Origin: Metaphire vulgaris
Lineage: Eukaryota; Annelida; Clitellata; Crassiclitellata; Megascolecidae
Assembly (NCBI GenBank): GCA_018105865.1
Contig: JACLAT010000045.1
Coordinates: forward strand, 213,501 to 277,500
Reading direction: 5' to 3'
DNA length: 64,000 nt
A program made the position numbers and the translations under genes. The notes under the pieces are model-generated. The model was not told the origin of the DNA. It saw only the letters and a program-made list of their open reading frames with translations, and did not search any database. Positions 1 to 10,617 of this stretch are shown piece by piece (within the stretch, counting starts at the first letter, position 1; each line of letters opens with the position of its first letter).

Positions 1-505
1 CTCAAACCCCATACCCCTTCCTCTCCCCATCCCTCTCCCAATCGCTCCGGCCCCAACCCATCCCCGCCCAGGCCCCAACCCATCCCTACCCCGCACTACC
101 CCCCATGCTCCCAAACCTCGTTCCTTTTCCCTCTGCCCATCCCTCTCCCAATCGCCCCGGTCCCAATCCATCCCCGATCCGGCCCCAACCAAACGCCGCC
201 CAGACCCCAACCCAACTCCGCCCAGGCCCCAACCTATTCCCGCCCAATCCTCAACCCATCTCCGCCCGCCCTACCCCACAAGCCCCAAACCCCCGTTCCT
301 TCTTCCCTCTCCCTACCCATCTCCCAATCGCCCGGCCCCAACCCATCCCCCACAAACCAAATCCATCCCCGCCCGCCCTATCCCACAGGCCCAAACCCTC
401 GTTCCCCTTCTCTCTCCTATCCCTCTCACAATCGCCCCGGCCTAAACCATCTCCGCCTCGGGCCCCAACTTATCCCCGCCCAGGTCCCAACCCATCCCCG
501 CCCCA
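1..505. repeat. C-rich degenerate minisatellite
   Basis: The plus strand is almost free of G over long runs and is built from degenerate units of about 20-25 bases around the phrase GGCCCCAACCCATCCC, with variants such as CGCCCAGG. The unit recurs many times with changed spacing. The proline-rich reading frame that crosses it is a by-product of the composition and is not called as a gene. The minus strand is correspondingly rich in runs of three or more G separated by short spacers. Confidence 0.8.
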
Positions 506-534
506 TGTTTGCGTTTGGGAGATTGTAAACTTCA

Positions 535-1125
535 AAATGTTCTTCCTGAAATGGATTCCTCAATTATTGAAATTCCTCAGTATATGGCTGCCGATGGACA
601 ATTCATTGAATCAATTTTTGGAACTGAACTCTGTTTCCACTCGACATGAAATAGCAGTAGCATCATGAACAATTATCCTTACATCCAAGAATGACGTTAC
701 CACCGAACTAAACCACAGTATTTTGCACCTATTACCTGGAAATGAAGTGGTTTATTTGAGCGTTGATTATATTGAATCGGATGATCCAAATTATGTCAAC
801 GACTTTCCTATTGAATTTCTTCAAACACAAAATCCATCTGGAATGCCGCGTCATGTATTGAAGCTGAAGCTTGGTTCATTCATCATGCTGCTTCACAATC
901 TCAACTAACAAAAGAGTTTGTTTAACGGGACTGGCTTGATTGTTAAAAGCCTCCATAGCAACTGCATCAAGGCTGACATTATCACGTGCAGTCACAAAGG
1001 AGACGAAGTGTGCATCCCTCCGTATTGACTTGGTTTCAAACAACGAAATTCTACCATTCAAACTGAAACGCCGTCAATTTCCAGTTATGTTAGCATTTGT
1101 TATAGAAACTTATTATCTTTTATCG
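535..1125 (+). pseudogene. Helitron Pif1-like helicase remnant
   Basis: Three frames together carry conserved blocks of the C-terminal part of a Helitron (Pif1-family) DNA helicase. The frame at 723-908 has VVYLSVDYIESDDPN, then PIEFLQ, PSGMPRHVLKLKLG and IMLLHNLN. The next frame continues with SLFNGTGLIV at about 915-950, and a third has LPFKLKRRQFPVMLAFV at about 1055-1105. In rolling-circle transposons these blocks follow the nucleotide-binding motifs, and the last one precedes the final helicase motif. The frame changes and stops show it is dead. No Walker A motif, Rep nuclease or Helitron end was found, so this is an isolated fragment. Recognition of the family is by motif only. Confidence 0.7.
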
Positions 1126-1448
1126 CAGAATTCGTGTTATTTTACTACAGTTTCCGAAAAATAGTTGACAACTTCTTTATCAACACTCTATTGTTTCTGT
1201 ACCAAGCGCTCCCAGTCGACTCGGCTGTGAATGGACGTTAAATCGGTTGCAGGAAAAGCCGCTATGTAAGGACGATTCACTGCGCATAATGCTATGACAT
1301 GTGCAAAAAATCCTGTAGTAAAACAGCCATTCTCCCCCGTCATTTTTGAAGGGTAAACAGCTAGTGAATAATAATAATATTAATGCAGACTAAATCTGTA
1401 GTCCAATAAAAATAATAATAATCAATAGATAAGAAATCGCTAAAAACT

Positions 1449-1610
1449 ATAGGGGTATCCAGGTCCGGTTGCTCCGCCCACTGGTGGGAAGAAACCATAG
1501 AAACCATTGTTGTCTATTAATAGACGCCAATGGCAGAAAAAGATTTCTTGCTGGTGGGCATAGATCAGTGACCATAGAGATTGTTCTGGATACTCCTATA
1601 GAGTGTAAGC
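1449..1610. mobile_element. Small MITE with GGnGTATCCAG inverted ends
   Basis: The left end reads TATAGGGGTATCCAG and the right end, read on the minus strand, TATAGGAGTATCCAG. TATA is present at both borders, so it is either the target duplication or part of the inverted repeat. The inside is partly self-complementary, with the palindrome GTCTATTAATAGAC at its centre. It has no coding capacity. The superfamily cannot be fixed. Confidence 0.6.
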
Positions 1611-2600
1611 GATAAAGATGTCCAGTAGATGACGCTAATAGTTAAAGAGACAGAGTTTGCAGTCAGATGAGAATTAGCACACCTTCTTTTATTTAGTATG
1701 ATAGTAATAAAGTCTTATGGTAGGGCAAAGGACCAGTGAGCTGAGTGTCATGCGTGTGTGTCCAGATAAAACGAGAGCTAGAACGGTGCACAGGGACACG
1801 AGAGAGAAGGTAAACGGGCATAGGAGAGTGATAAGGTACACGGGTACACGGGAGCGAAGGTACACGGTTACACGAAAGGTAGATGAGTATCAGCTAGGTA
1901 CGGGGCTCGATAAAGACTCACTCAGATAGTTGAAACACACATAGCCAGCTCTAGAGACTGAGTAAAACCCATGCCAGAATGCTAGGTCGAACGACCATGT
2001 GGCCTATTGTAAGATTAAACCTCTGTGTAGCCAGCCGGGACTAGCCATTCTGGAAGAGATAATATTGATTGAGTTAAAGAGCCCCGGTTCGCAACAATAT
2101 TGTCTTAAGACAAGCTGTTTCTTAAGAACATCGTAAGACGTTTCGAGATACTTTCATCATCAATATAGTATCCAGCATTTAGAGTAAAAACAAATCAAGC
2201 AAGTCGAAATAAAAATGACTAAAGCCTCTAGGCTTAGGCTACCACTGCGTACTATCAAGCTTTATTGAGAGACATCTCGAAAGTTAGCATAGGCCTATTT
2301 AAGTCATTGAAATGAACAAATAAGTACACCTACAAGGTGCTACCCGTTGATGGATCTCATTGGAATTCCAATAAGATTAATTTGAATGTCAGATGGAAGT
2401 TCCTTACAATACGTAAATACCAATACAAACTATTCGTCTGCCTGACTTGAATATGAGTCAGAATATGAATGGTACTCACGTTTGTCGGCTTCATTAGGGA
2501 ATTTTCAACTTCAGCGGCAATCTCTGAAATTACAATCGTCGAATGAAATAAATGTGAAAACTTGATTATATTAAAAGATCAACACATAGTTGTAAGATAA
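1611..2600. other. Unassigned non-coding stretch
   Basis: No credible coding exon was seen. 1780-1880 holds an irregular purine-rich run with repeated GGTACACGG words. TAGGCCTA occurs at 2290-2297. The 1126-1448 stretch before the MITE is likewise unassigned, with a short AAT run near 1370. Confidence 0.4.
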
Positions 2601-2637
2601 ATGATGATGATGATTAATAATAATGATGATGATGATG

Positions 2638-2712
<75 letters not shown>

Positions 2713-2762
2713 TTAATAATTTAATAATAATAATAATAATAATAATAATCTTATTATTATTA

Positions 2763-2811
<49 letters not shown>
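2601..2811. repeat. Compound GAT/AAT then TTA microsatellite
   Basis: ATG/GAT triplets pass into a long AAT run. After a short break at about 2710-2750 this is followed by the complementary TTA run. The two halves can pair as a long hairpin. The poly-Asn/poly-Ile reading frame here is an artefact. Confidence 0.95.
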
Positions 2812-2812
<1 letters not shown>

Positions 2813-3019
2813 GAGTTTATAAAGAAAGAAAACAATGAAGAATTATTGTTCCAAGTTGCATCCAACCGTCGGATAGGGACGACGGCTTAAGGACATGACA
2901 CGATTCATCTCGTTTCTACTGTATACGGGTATTTTCCAGAACCTACTTATTGCGAACTGACCTATGGAATCTCAACCTTGAACTATTTTCCAAAACCAAC
3001 CTTTTGTGAACGGTGACAA

Positions 3020-3762
3020 GTCTTTTAATCCTCGTCACTTAATCCTCGTCACTTAATCCCAGTCACTTAATCCCAAGTCTTTTAATTCCCTAGCAAATAA
3101 TCCCCTGACACTTATTCCCTTCAATCACCGCCTTGGAGTTTAAGACCAGAGCTGCATAATTAGGTAAGGTTTAGGGTTAGAGTTATGTTTTTGTAACACA
3201 AATATTTGTTATTTCATTCGTATTACATCATTTAATACGTTTTCTTAGAGGCTGTCCATGAATTACGTCAACAATTTAGGGGAGGGGGTTTGAAAAAGTT
3301 TGACAGTTGTTGACAGGGGAGAGGGGGCAAGAGAAGTTGACGTCAACAATTTCACTTTTTACAAATAATCAAAAACTAGGAAATTTTATAGAATACTACT
3401 TGTTATTATGGAAAAAGCATGACAAAAAAGGTCATAACCATCACATTTTGACACTCGACGATAAAAAAAGGGAAAAATGGTAATCATCGCAAAAAATATT
3501 AACCTTGTTATTGGGACCTGTCATTGATCTGGGTGGTCAAAAGTGTTTGACGTAATTATGGGAGGCTTAACTGAAAGTTGACAGTTGTTGACAAGGAGGG
3601 GAGGGGGTAAAAAATTGCCCAAAAATTGTTGACATAATTAATAGACAGCCCCTTATATCATGGAATGTCTGGGGATTATGTGCACAGGGATCAAAAGACT
3701 TGGGATTAAGTGACTGGGATTAAGTGACGAGGATTAAGTGACTGGGATTAAATGACATGGAA
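3020..3762. mobile_element. Fold-back element A (arms of CACTTAATCC repeats)
   Basis: The left arm (about 3025-3125) is made of tandem copies of a 14-base unit, GTCACTTAATCCCA, and variants. The right arm (about 3660-3762) holds the same array inverted, and both arms then continue through matching degenerate units with AAGTCTTTTnATCCC and ATAATCCCC. The centre contains AGGTTTAGGGTTAGAG and a nested MITE. Outside the arms, about 36 bases at 2949-2984 and 3765-3800 form an imperfect direct repeat (roughly 80 percent). There is no coding capacity. This is the layout of fold-back or long-inverted-repeat elements. Confidence 0.7.
3248..3652. mobile_element. MITE nested in fold-back A (word TTGTTGAC)
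   Basis: The ends are inverted: GAGGCTGTCCATGAATTACG on the left and, on the minus strand, GGGGCTGTCTATTAATTATG on the right. TTA flanks both sides (3245-3247 and 3653-3655) and may be a 3-bp target duplication. The inside repeats the word TTGTTGAC or GTTGACGTC several times and has GGGGAGGGGGT blocks near both ends. A structural relative sits at 7423-7842. Confidence 0.65.
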
Positions 3763-3765
3763 CCA

Positions 3766-4213
3766 TTGTGAACTGGCGTATGGAATTTCAGCCTCAAACT
3801 GCCAGGAACTCGATTTCTGAGCAAAATCTTCTCAGAAATGAACACAGACTGAAGATAAACGAACTAATATAACGGTGCTAAACGATTTGCAATTGATAGA
3901 TATAGGCCTATTCTGAATGACAACAGATGACTATGTCGACAAATAATTATAGTAAAGAAGTGCAGAGGCGGACCTTAATAGTCGCTTTCATAATTATTAT
4001 CATTATTCACCTCATGTCTGTTAGATATGGTAGATAGGGATTGGCTGTAATGATATTCGCTGATTTCTTATTGGATGTTATCTCATAATAAAAGACTAAG
4101 TTCGGGGCAGCTGACGGCTTTCCTCTGACTCGCTAGCGACATCAGAACTCTGAGAATATTACACGGGGTCAGAGGATAGCACGGCGAACCGAGCAGTCAA
4201 TTCCATTATCATA
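3766..4213. other. Unassigned non-coding stretch
   Basis: Apart from the fold-back flank repeat at its start, no coding or repeat structure was recognised. TAGGCCTA occurs at 3903-3910. Confidence 0.4.
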
Positions 4214-4930
4214 AGCTTTAGAGTTTGCTAAAATATGGCCAAAAAACTAAAGAGACCCAAGTTTTGAAATTGACAACGGAATATAACGTCATAAATCATA
4301 ATAAAGTGATAAAATTTGTTTATTATTTTTTGGTCCTGAAAAGGGCCGTTTTAAAGGGTGTTTCAGATGATTTGTTGCGGGAGCAGGTGCTCAAATGCCC
4401 CCCTTAGCCTTCGCACATGCCGACAAGCGCTTCTTCACTGACAGTATCGACTTCTTGATCTGGTTCTCAGACAAACTCTCCCAGATATTCTTCAAGCACA
4501 GTCTTCAACTCCGTGATGTTCTGTGGCTTTGGCTGATACTTTTGATATCTGTCGAGCATGATTCTCCAGACGTGGAAGTCAAGTGGATTGATATCTGGGG
4601 AGTTGGGTGGCCAGTCATCTTTCTTGATGAAATCTGGACAATTTTGCTCCAGAAAATCCTGGGTCCTGAGAGCAGAGTGGGCAGGTGTTCCGTCTTGCTG
4701 GAATATGAAATTTTCTCCAAGCATATCCTGACAGTCCTGCAGCCAATCATAAAGCTGCTGTGTTTATCTGTTGGCCGTAAGTAACCCTTGACCTTGTCTG
4801 GCGCGATGACAACGACGCCATTTTAGACTTAAAAAATGATACAAATTACTATGACGTTATCTTCTGTTTGTCAATTTTAAAATTTGGGTCTCTTTAGGTT
4901 TTTGGCCATATTTTAGCAAACTCTAAAGCT
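4214..4930. mobile_element. Tc1/mariner-derived element with long inverted ends
   Basis: The left end AGCTTTAGAGTTTGCTAAAA returns inverted at 4921-4930 and inward. The match runs for about 80 bases through TATGGCCAAAAA and CTAAAGAGACCCAA. A partial third copy of the end is at 5118-5170. The interior holds a transposase fragment on the minus strand. The right side continues to CACCCTGTAG at about 5055-5065, a phrase seen at mariner ends, so an older mariner copy may have been captured between newer inverted repeats. The target duplication is unclear. Confidence 0.6.
4467..4724 (-). pseudogene. Tc1/mariner (IS630-type) transposase fragment
   Basis: The minus-strand frame reads FIFQQDGTPAHSA, then WPPNSPDINPLDFHVW. 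These are the second-Asp block and the following Pro-rich block of the DDE/D catalytic core of Tc1/mariner transposases. The first catalytic Asp region and the N-terminal helix-turn-helix domains are missing, and the frame ends soon after ELKTVLEEY. At about 85 residues, against roughly 340 in the intact family, it cannot be active. It lies between the inverted arms at 4214 and 4930. The family call is secure; the exact clade is not. Confidence 0.8.
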
Positions 4931-5164
4931 ATCAGCATGAAATTTGGCAATTACATCAGAAACATTCTCAGGTATATGGCTTATAAATTTCATTGAAATT
5001 GCTTTACACGCACCCGAGATATTAAATATCATAAAGGGGTGCCCTTTTCACTTTTACACCCTGTAGTTTATGCTTGTGCACTTTGTGGAATCAATCTCAG
5101 AAAAGAGTAGTATACTATATCTTTAGAGTTTGCTGAAGTATGGCCAATAAACTAAAGAGACCCA

Positions 5165-5610
5165 CATTTTTAAATCGGCTCGGGTACCCGTCAAAATTTC
5201 GAACGGGTACCCGTTCAGAAATTAGCATAATGGCATTGCCGCAAATCGTACACAAGCTGCCTATTTCTACAGTAATTAAAGGTACGCTTCCCGTTAGGCC
5301 TACTTAATATTAATAGGCATAATGATCTGTATAGTCTATATGCAGCACAAACTTATTTTAACTTCTAATATGATTAATCAAAAATCATTACAGAAACTAA
5401 ACTAAAATGAAGCCAAATGTCAACAAAAATAAGAACGTATTTAAAACAGGTCAAGTTCAATCTGTAGCAGTCAGTCGCCAAAATGTTTTTCCGGCAGATT
5501 GTACACCAGACTTCGCTTTCACGGGTAATCCATCCCACTTGTACTACCCGGACTCTCTTCAAGTACCAGGGTTCCCGGGTACCAGACGACAGCCCTAATA
5601 AGAACGTTGC
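5165..5610 (-). pseudogene. Possible hAT fragment with BED-like zinc finger
   Basis: On the minus strand the frame at about 5450-5585 reads WYLKRVRVVQVGWITRES (18 residues) followed by VWCTICRKNILA. This resembles the start of BED-type fingers in hAT-related proteins (Gly-Trp, then Cys-x2-Cys). The downstream His pair is not recognisable. The flanks carry CGGGTACCCGT words near 5172-5215 and a CCGGGTACC / GACAGCCCTA end at about 5575-5600, as in hAT ends of the TAGGGCTGTC type. This is weak evidence; it could also be chance. Confidence 0.3.
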
Positions 5611-5639
5611 TATGTACATTGCATTAAATTTTAGCAATC

Positions 5640-6688
5640 CATCACAGCATTATATACCACCTGTATACAATACATGCTTATGTATAGATTCACTTGATGG
5701 CGCGTTATTTCATTAAGCTTAAAGCGATCGACTGCACTTACAGTGTAGTACACTAGTAGTACTGTAAGTATCAAGTTTCAAGTAGCTATAAGCCAACACT
5801 AGATGATACACGGACGAGACTCGCTAGTGGCCAATTGCAAAAGTTAATTCAGTCATGGCCGCCTAGAGCGGGGAGCAGGGGGGGGCAACTGCACAAGGAC
5901 CCGGCGGTTTGGAGGAGGCCCGGGCCGATGATGAATATGCATAATTAACAGTAAAACGAATAATAACACTAAAGAAAGGTTACGATGTTAGTTCAGCAGA
6001 GGGGTGCCCGGCGAGCAAAAGGGGGGCCCGGGACGGCGTGAAAAGGGTGACAAGCAAAAAAGGTCGTCAAGAAATTTTCAGATTTCTCAAAGGCCCGTCG
6101 GCCATTCTGCGCAGAGGCCCTGAATTTCTCTCGGCGGGCCTGAATCCAGTTGCTTAGAATAAGTGCACTAAAGTATTGAGACCACTGGAGGGGACCGAAT
6201 TCAATAGGGGGCTTGAAGGTACCAAGGTCCCCAATTATAAAATAACCTACACGCGACTACTAAGGACCGCTAAAGATTGTAGGCTACGAAGAGAAGCAAA
6301 GCAAAAGAGCGCAGGTAGTTTAGTGAGAATAAGAGGAACATTAATTTTAGGGTCGCAAGGTGCACAAAGTCCAGTGACTAAGTGCAGGTCCGTAGTAACG
6401 AAAGTCAAGTGAAGTCCCCTAGGGACGAGGTACATACAGAAAGTCTATTGGCGAATTAAGAGATTCGTGAGGTTTAAACTCATGCTCAGAATGTATTCTA
6501 AGACAAAGGCGAGAAGAACAAACTATTTACCTAAGTACTGTGGATAGGTCTATGTAGGCTAAGCCAAGGATATCTTAATAACAACAGGGGTCCATGGCCA
6601 AGGCCAGGGCTGAACGCTCTTCTAGGGAAAATAAAAAGGTACAGAGAGTGCACTGACGAATTTACACCGCGCTTCGTCACAGTATGAA

Positions 6689-6690
<2 letters not shown>
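5640..6690. other. Unassigned stretch with GC-rich debris
   Basis: 5880-6140 is rich in G runs (GGGGGGGCAACT, GGCCCGGG), as in decayed hAT or MITE ends, but no inverted pair or target duplication could be aligned. The rest shows no coding signal. Confidence 0.35.

Positions 6691-6742
<52 letters not shown>
6691..6742. repeat. AT dinucleotide microsatellite at a splice donor
   Basis: This is an uninterrupted (AT)n run. On the minus strand it starts within a few bases of the predicted GT donor of the exon ending at 6745. Confidence 0.95.
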
Positions 6743-6743
<1 letters not shown>

Positions 6744-6744
6744 C

Positions 6745-6882
6745 GATATTACCAAAGTTCATCTGCTCATTCGATTTCTCCATTCGCTTCTGCAATACTG
6801 TCTTCTTTGTAAAAATTTCCTCTTTCAAGTCATCATGGAATGAATGAAATTTTGTCAGCAAACGATTGACTGATTTATCGTG
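6745..6882 (-). CDS. Helical exon, probably part of the CARD gene
   Basis: This 138-bp phase 0-0 exon encodes 46 residues. It is bounded by a TTTTTTAG acceptor just above 6882 and a GTGAATAT donor below 6745. The peptide is charged and helical (RLLTKFHSFHDDLKEEIF, then KRMEKSNEQM) and looks like coiled coil or a linker. It fits in phase after the exon at 9690. It has no domain match that I recognise. It is 2.8 kb downstream of the linker exon. The donor lies right at an AT microsatellite, so length changes there could affect splicing. The exon call rests on frame and splice sites only. Confidence 0.45.
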
Positions 6883-7255
6883 CTAAAAAAGACAAATTAG
6901 GTCAGAGTTTTTTGTTTTGACTATTAGGCCTAAAAAGTTTAACTTAGCAAAGATGCACCTAGCAGAACATTAGGGTGTTAAAAATTCTGAAAATGAGAAT
7001 ATAATCCGATTCTATTTGATGCGCTCAGTTTAGTCAACATTTGCAGAAATCATTTTACTTGTTCTGAGATGAACTCCGAATTTAGCTGAAGGAACTTTTT
7101 CATGTTCTGTTTTTGCGTTGGCTTCAAATATAGGCCTAATAGGGAAGATCTTAAAAATAAAAAAATCTTTTAAAATCAATCAATCAATCGTAAAACTTCT
7201 TTAGCGCCATGTTAATAATGCATCTGCATCCGTCTAAGGTCGCTTCAAAGGGTTT

Positions 7256-7937
7256 GGTGTTTATTGATCGGATGCAAATTGATCGGGTCAAATTCGCCGG
7301 TTAAAATTGGCCGGGTAGTCAATTGATCGGGTGACAATTAAACGGTGGTCTATTGATCAAGTGTTTATTCAAAATGTATACCATCCAAAACCCTAACCCA
7401 ATAAACTCGACTCGATGACTTCGGGCCGTCCATATAGTACGTACGCACCGAGGGGAGGGGGTTTAAGATTTAGGCGAGTTTGCGTACGGAAGTGTACGGG
7501 GAGGGGGTCACGACTGAATTTGTAGGCCCTGCCTACGCACAAATTTCAAATTTATAAATAGATTTAAGGCTGGTATATTCACATAAACATTTGATTTGAA
7601 CAAAATTACTTACCCACGGTCAAACAAAGGGTCCCAACTATTGTTCCCACGGTTATTTAAATATTAAAAACCTTTAATTTAATAGTAAACAAATGCTTTT
7701 TTGCTATGGCTAAAATTAATTTTCACCGTGCGAGGGTGGGGCTGCTAATGTGTACGTACGCATAGGGGGTAACCAAAATGTACGGTGTGCAGCAGGGGGT
7801 GACCTTTTTGCGCATGTACTAAATAACTAAATGGATGGCCCCTTTTCAACCGATGAATCGACACTCAATCAATTGACTACCAGACCAATTTAACCGGCGA
7901 ATTTGAACCGATCAATCTGCATCCGATCAATAGACCC
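7256..7937. mobile_element. Fold-back element B (arms of TTGATCGGGT repeats)
   Basis: The left arm (7256-7345) repeats TTGATCGG phrases with AAATTCGCCGGTTAAAATTGG. The right arm (about 7846-7937) is its inverted copy (for example CCGATCAATCTGCATCCGAT at the outer end). The centre has CCAAAACCCTAACCCAATAA and a nested MITE. The build matches fold-back A, but the repeated word is unrelated. There is no coding capacity. Confidence 0.7.
7423..7842. mobile_element. MITE nested in fold-back B (word TGCGTACG)
   Basis: The ends are GGGCCGTCCATATAGTACG and, inverted, GGGGCCATCCATTTAGTTA. As in the MITE at 3248-3652, GGGGAGGGGGTTT follows the left end and a GGGGGT block precedes the right end. The internal repeated word here is GTACGTACGC or TGCGTACG instead of TTGTTGAC. 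The target duplication is unclear (TTC against TTT). Confidence 0.6.
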
Positions 7938-7939
7938 GA

Positions 7940-9640
7940 TATCGCCTCAGAGTAAGAATGACACTCAAAATCGTGTCTGCAATAGCTCTTGGTTGAATTC
8001 CAGAGATCAATCAGTCTATAATTCCACGTTCCAGCTATGGAAGACACGCACTCAAAAATAGTGTCGTTTTTAATTGAGATATGAAACTTGAAAGACACTC
8101 AGTCTGGCCGACCGTTACCGGCAGAGAGAGCTCCAGAACCTAGATCAATCAACAGAAACAGCAGGCTGCCTATTGCTGCTTCTGCAATATGGTTGAGAGG
8201 TGGCTAGATATTGAACAGTGAACAAGGAGCGAGTGAGTAAGGAACGGAGGCTGATAAGTGTGAAGTGCCTGATGGACGAGGAGACAGGTCCTGAATTCAA
8301 TCCCTTGTTGGATGGGCAGTCAGTGAAGAGTTTTTGCAAATTAAACTACTTTCAAATTAATCTGAAAGAACTAAGGTCACGTGGATATAGTAATGATATA
8401 ATAATCAATTAATCACTTGATCAATTTGGTTTCACTTCTAATCTTCTGGTCTTTAAATGATTGGACGAGGCATTCATATTCAAACAATGATTGGAGTCAT
8501 TCGCTCGCTGGCTGATCTGGGTCTATCAACAATGTTTTAACGGGAATCATGGGATCCTGATTCAGCTAACATTGTGTCTATGGCTTATTCTTCAGAGTAA
8601 CTGTTGATATTACTTCTGTATCCAGTAATGACTCTAGTCTAGAGTCAAACCGAAGCTGTAATTTACATTAAAACCTAAGCCGAAACTGGAGCCATGCCTG
8701 CAGTTCTACACTCGGCCGAAGCCGAAGCTAAGCCGAAACTGTCTGTAATAGATTCGGCTGAAGCCAAAACCGAAGCTATTGCCATGCAGTCCTAAACGTT
8801 AGTGAACAGCGACGTTTTATGTTGGAGCTGAAAAATGCACACATGATCAATATAAAATATAATTATCAGAAGTTACTTTCTCACTTGTTAACTTACAGTG
8901 ACTCTTTACAATTGTTTGCGACATTTCTACTGCCGACTGTTACCTCTCACGACGACTGCAACTGAAATGCTATGCTATCGTGCAAAATGGCTTATGACGG
9001 CTATGGTTCACCGAATGAGGGGTTATATTTAGGGGTGTCGCGAGCCCCTTGTTCTATTGATCCAAACACGGTTGTCCCAATGACAAAGAATTTAAGTCAC
9101 ATCTCCTTTAATACATAAAACCGGCATCATCAGTTCGCAAAGCAGGCTGTGGCCGCTGCGAATACCCTCACCGTTTTCGATATTGTGCAGCGTCATATGC
9201 GTATGTAAATGTTAATCTGCAGTCACGAGATATTTGCATAAGAACACTGGGACTGAATATTTCAAAGCATTGGAATCGGGAATCGAAATTTATGAGCGAA
9301 GTTTATGACTGAATGTCGGTCTTTATTGGTGGGTGAGGACTGAACTTAGAAAGTCAGATAACTAATAAATCGAATAGTGGAAAACAAAGGAGCTGGTTAT
9401 GTAACAGATGATTTCACAGAACGCCATGTACATTGATTTTTAACAAAATGGTATATCAGTTAAATATGACTTTCCGCTTGCAAATGGAATGTTAATTATA
9501 ATTTGAATAATATTTATCAGCAGACTTTAAGAGTGATTAAAAAGCAGGTTCAAGGCTTAAAAACATGATTTCACGCATCAATATGAAGCTTAAACTTTTG
9601 GCCCGCTAAATATTATTTAAACGCATGTTTACCATATTGC
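7940..9640. other. Unassigned stretch with short CCGAAGC repeats
   Basis: 8645-8790 repeats AGCCGAAACT / GAAGCCGAAGC words, a small degenerate minisatellite. Two frames of about 64 codons overlap at 8145-8412 but show no domain or splice support. Nothing else was recognised. Confidence 0.35.
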
Positions 9641-9689
9641 TGCAAGGACCATGACTAGGGCAAGCAGTCTGCATAAAACTTTCACTCAC

Positions 9690-9883
9690 TTTGATCAGGA
9701 GCTCTAAGGAAGATTCTTCGGCTTTGCTTAGAGTTTTTATCAACAATAGCGGTGTCAGCTTTATTTCAACTGGAGAAGCGTTGTGTCCCATTTGCTCTGG
9801 AGCGATATTATCTGTTCCCATAGGAATCGGCTCTTTTTCGTGTTTGTCTTCTGCCAAAGCGGTTGTTGGCTGCGACTGTTTCT
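9690..9883 (-). CDS. Linker exon of the CARD gene (5' edge uncertain)
   Basis: The minus-strand frame runs into a strong donor, AAA then GTGAGT, just below 9690 (phase 0). The 5' edge is uncertain. A phase-1 acceptor, GCAATAG, ends just above 9883 and suits the CARD exon upstream, but other AG positions up to about 9925 keep the frame open. The peptide is hydrophilic (EKQSQPTTALAEDKHEKEPI), then Pro/Asn-rich, then ends in a helix (LLLIKTLSKAEESSLELLIK). This reads as a linker after the two CARDs. No known domain was recognised. The strong donor and phase fit support a real exon. Confidence 0.45.
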
Positions 9884-9929
9884 CTATTGCATCAATATAC
9901 GAGCTACATTTAGCATTTATACAGATGCT

Positions 9930-10610
9930 ACGGTTCCTCTACCATTATAACGTGCCTTAGATTAGGACCCTTCTTACAGAACTATTTCGTAAATTATTTC
10001 TCTAAGTATCCACATGGTTTTAGTTTTATTAAATAATTGACCAATTCACTGTCTATAACTATAATTTAAAGCTATAATTTCTTTGATCGGTTAAAATGTT
10101 TAAGAATATAAATTGATGTTTACTACATATTTGTCGAGTGTCTGAAGGAGAATCAGATCTGCTACATTTAACAATTAAATGAATCATGGTGCCTCTCAGG
10201 CTGGATATGTTTCCCTTTAGGCAATCCTTTTCTTCTCAGCTTACCACTTATAAATCTTATCTACTTTATAATGTACTATTAACTGAATATTCTAGTAAAA
10301 TATTAACTTAAAATTTTACTACTTCTCACGTTTCTTTTTGTTTATTATTCTATTGTATATTTAGACCAAAATTAGCTCTGTGAATATTCTGTAAATTTTC
10401 CTCATCTTATTTTAATTTCAATTGATGTCATTTATTGTAATTGATATCATATAGGCATATGTCAAGTTGAGTTGAAATAATTAAACCTCAGTTCAGTTCA
10501 GTTCTTAATATGAAAAAAGTTCCACATTATTATCCAGGTATGCAGTTCTTTGCGCGCAAAATCGATGTTAAAGTTTAAGCTGTTCACAAAGCACTGTACA
10601 CAGTTCTAAC
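9930..10610. other. AT-rich intronic stretch
   Basis: This is AT-rich sequence without coding, repeat or element structure that I can see. Confidence 0.4.
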
Positions 10611-10617
10611 GGTACGC

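Noticed and set aside
105..668. 187-codon Pro-rich frame
   Set aside because: It results from the C-rich minisatellite; no splice or domain support.
2601..2822. Open frame of poly-Asn then poly-Ile
   Set aside because: It is only the translation of AAT and TTA microsatellites.
5374..5637. Confident hAT zinc-finger gene
   Set aside because: Only the Cys pair and a GW motif are visible; kept as a low-confidence remnant.
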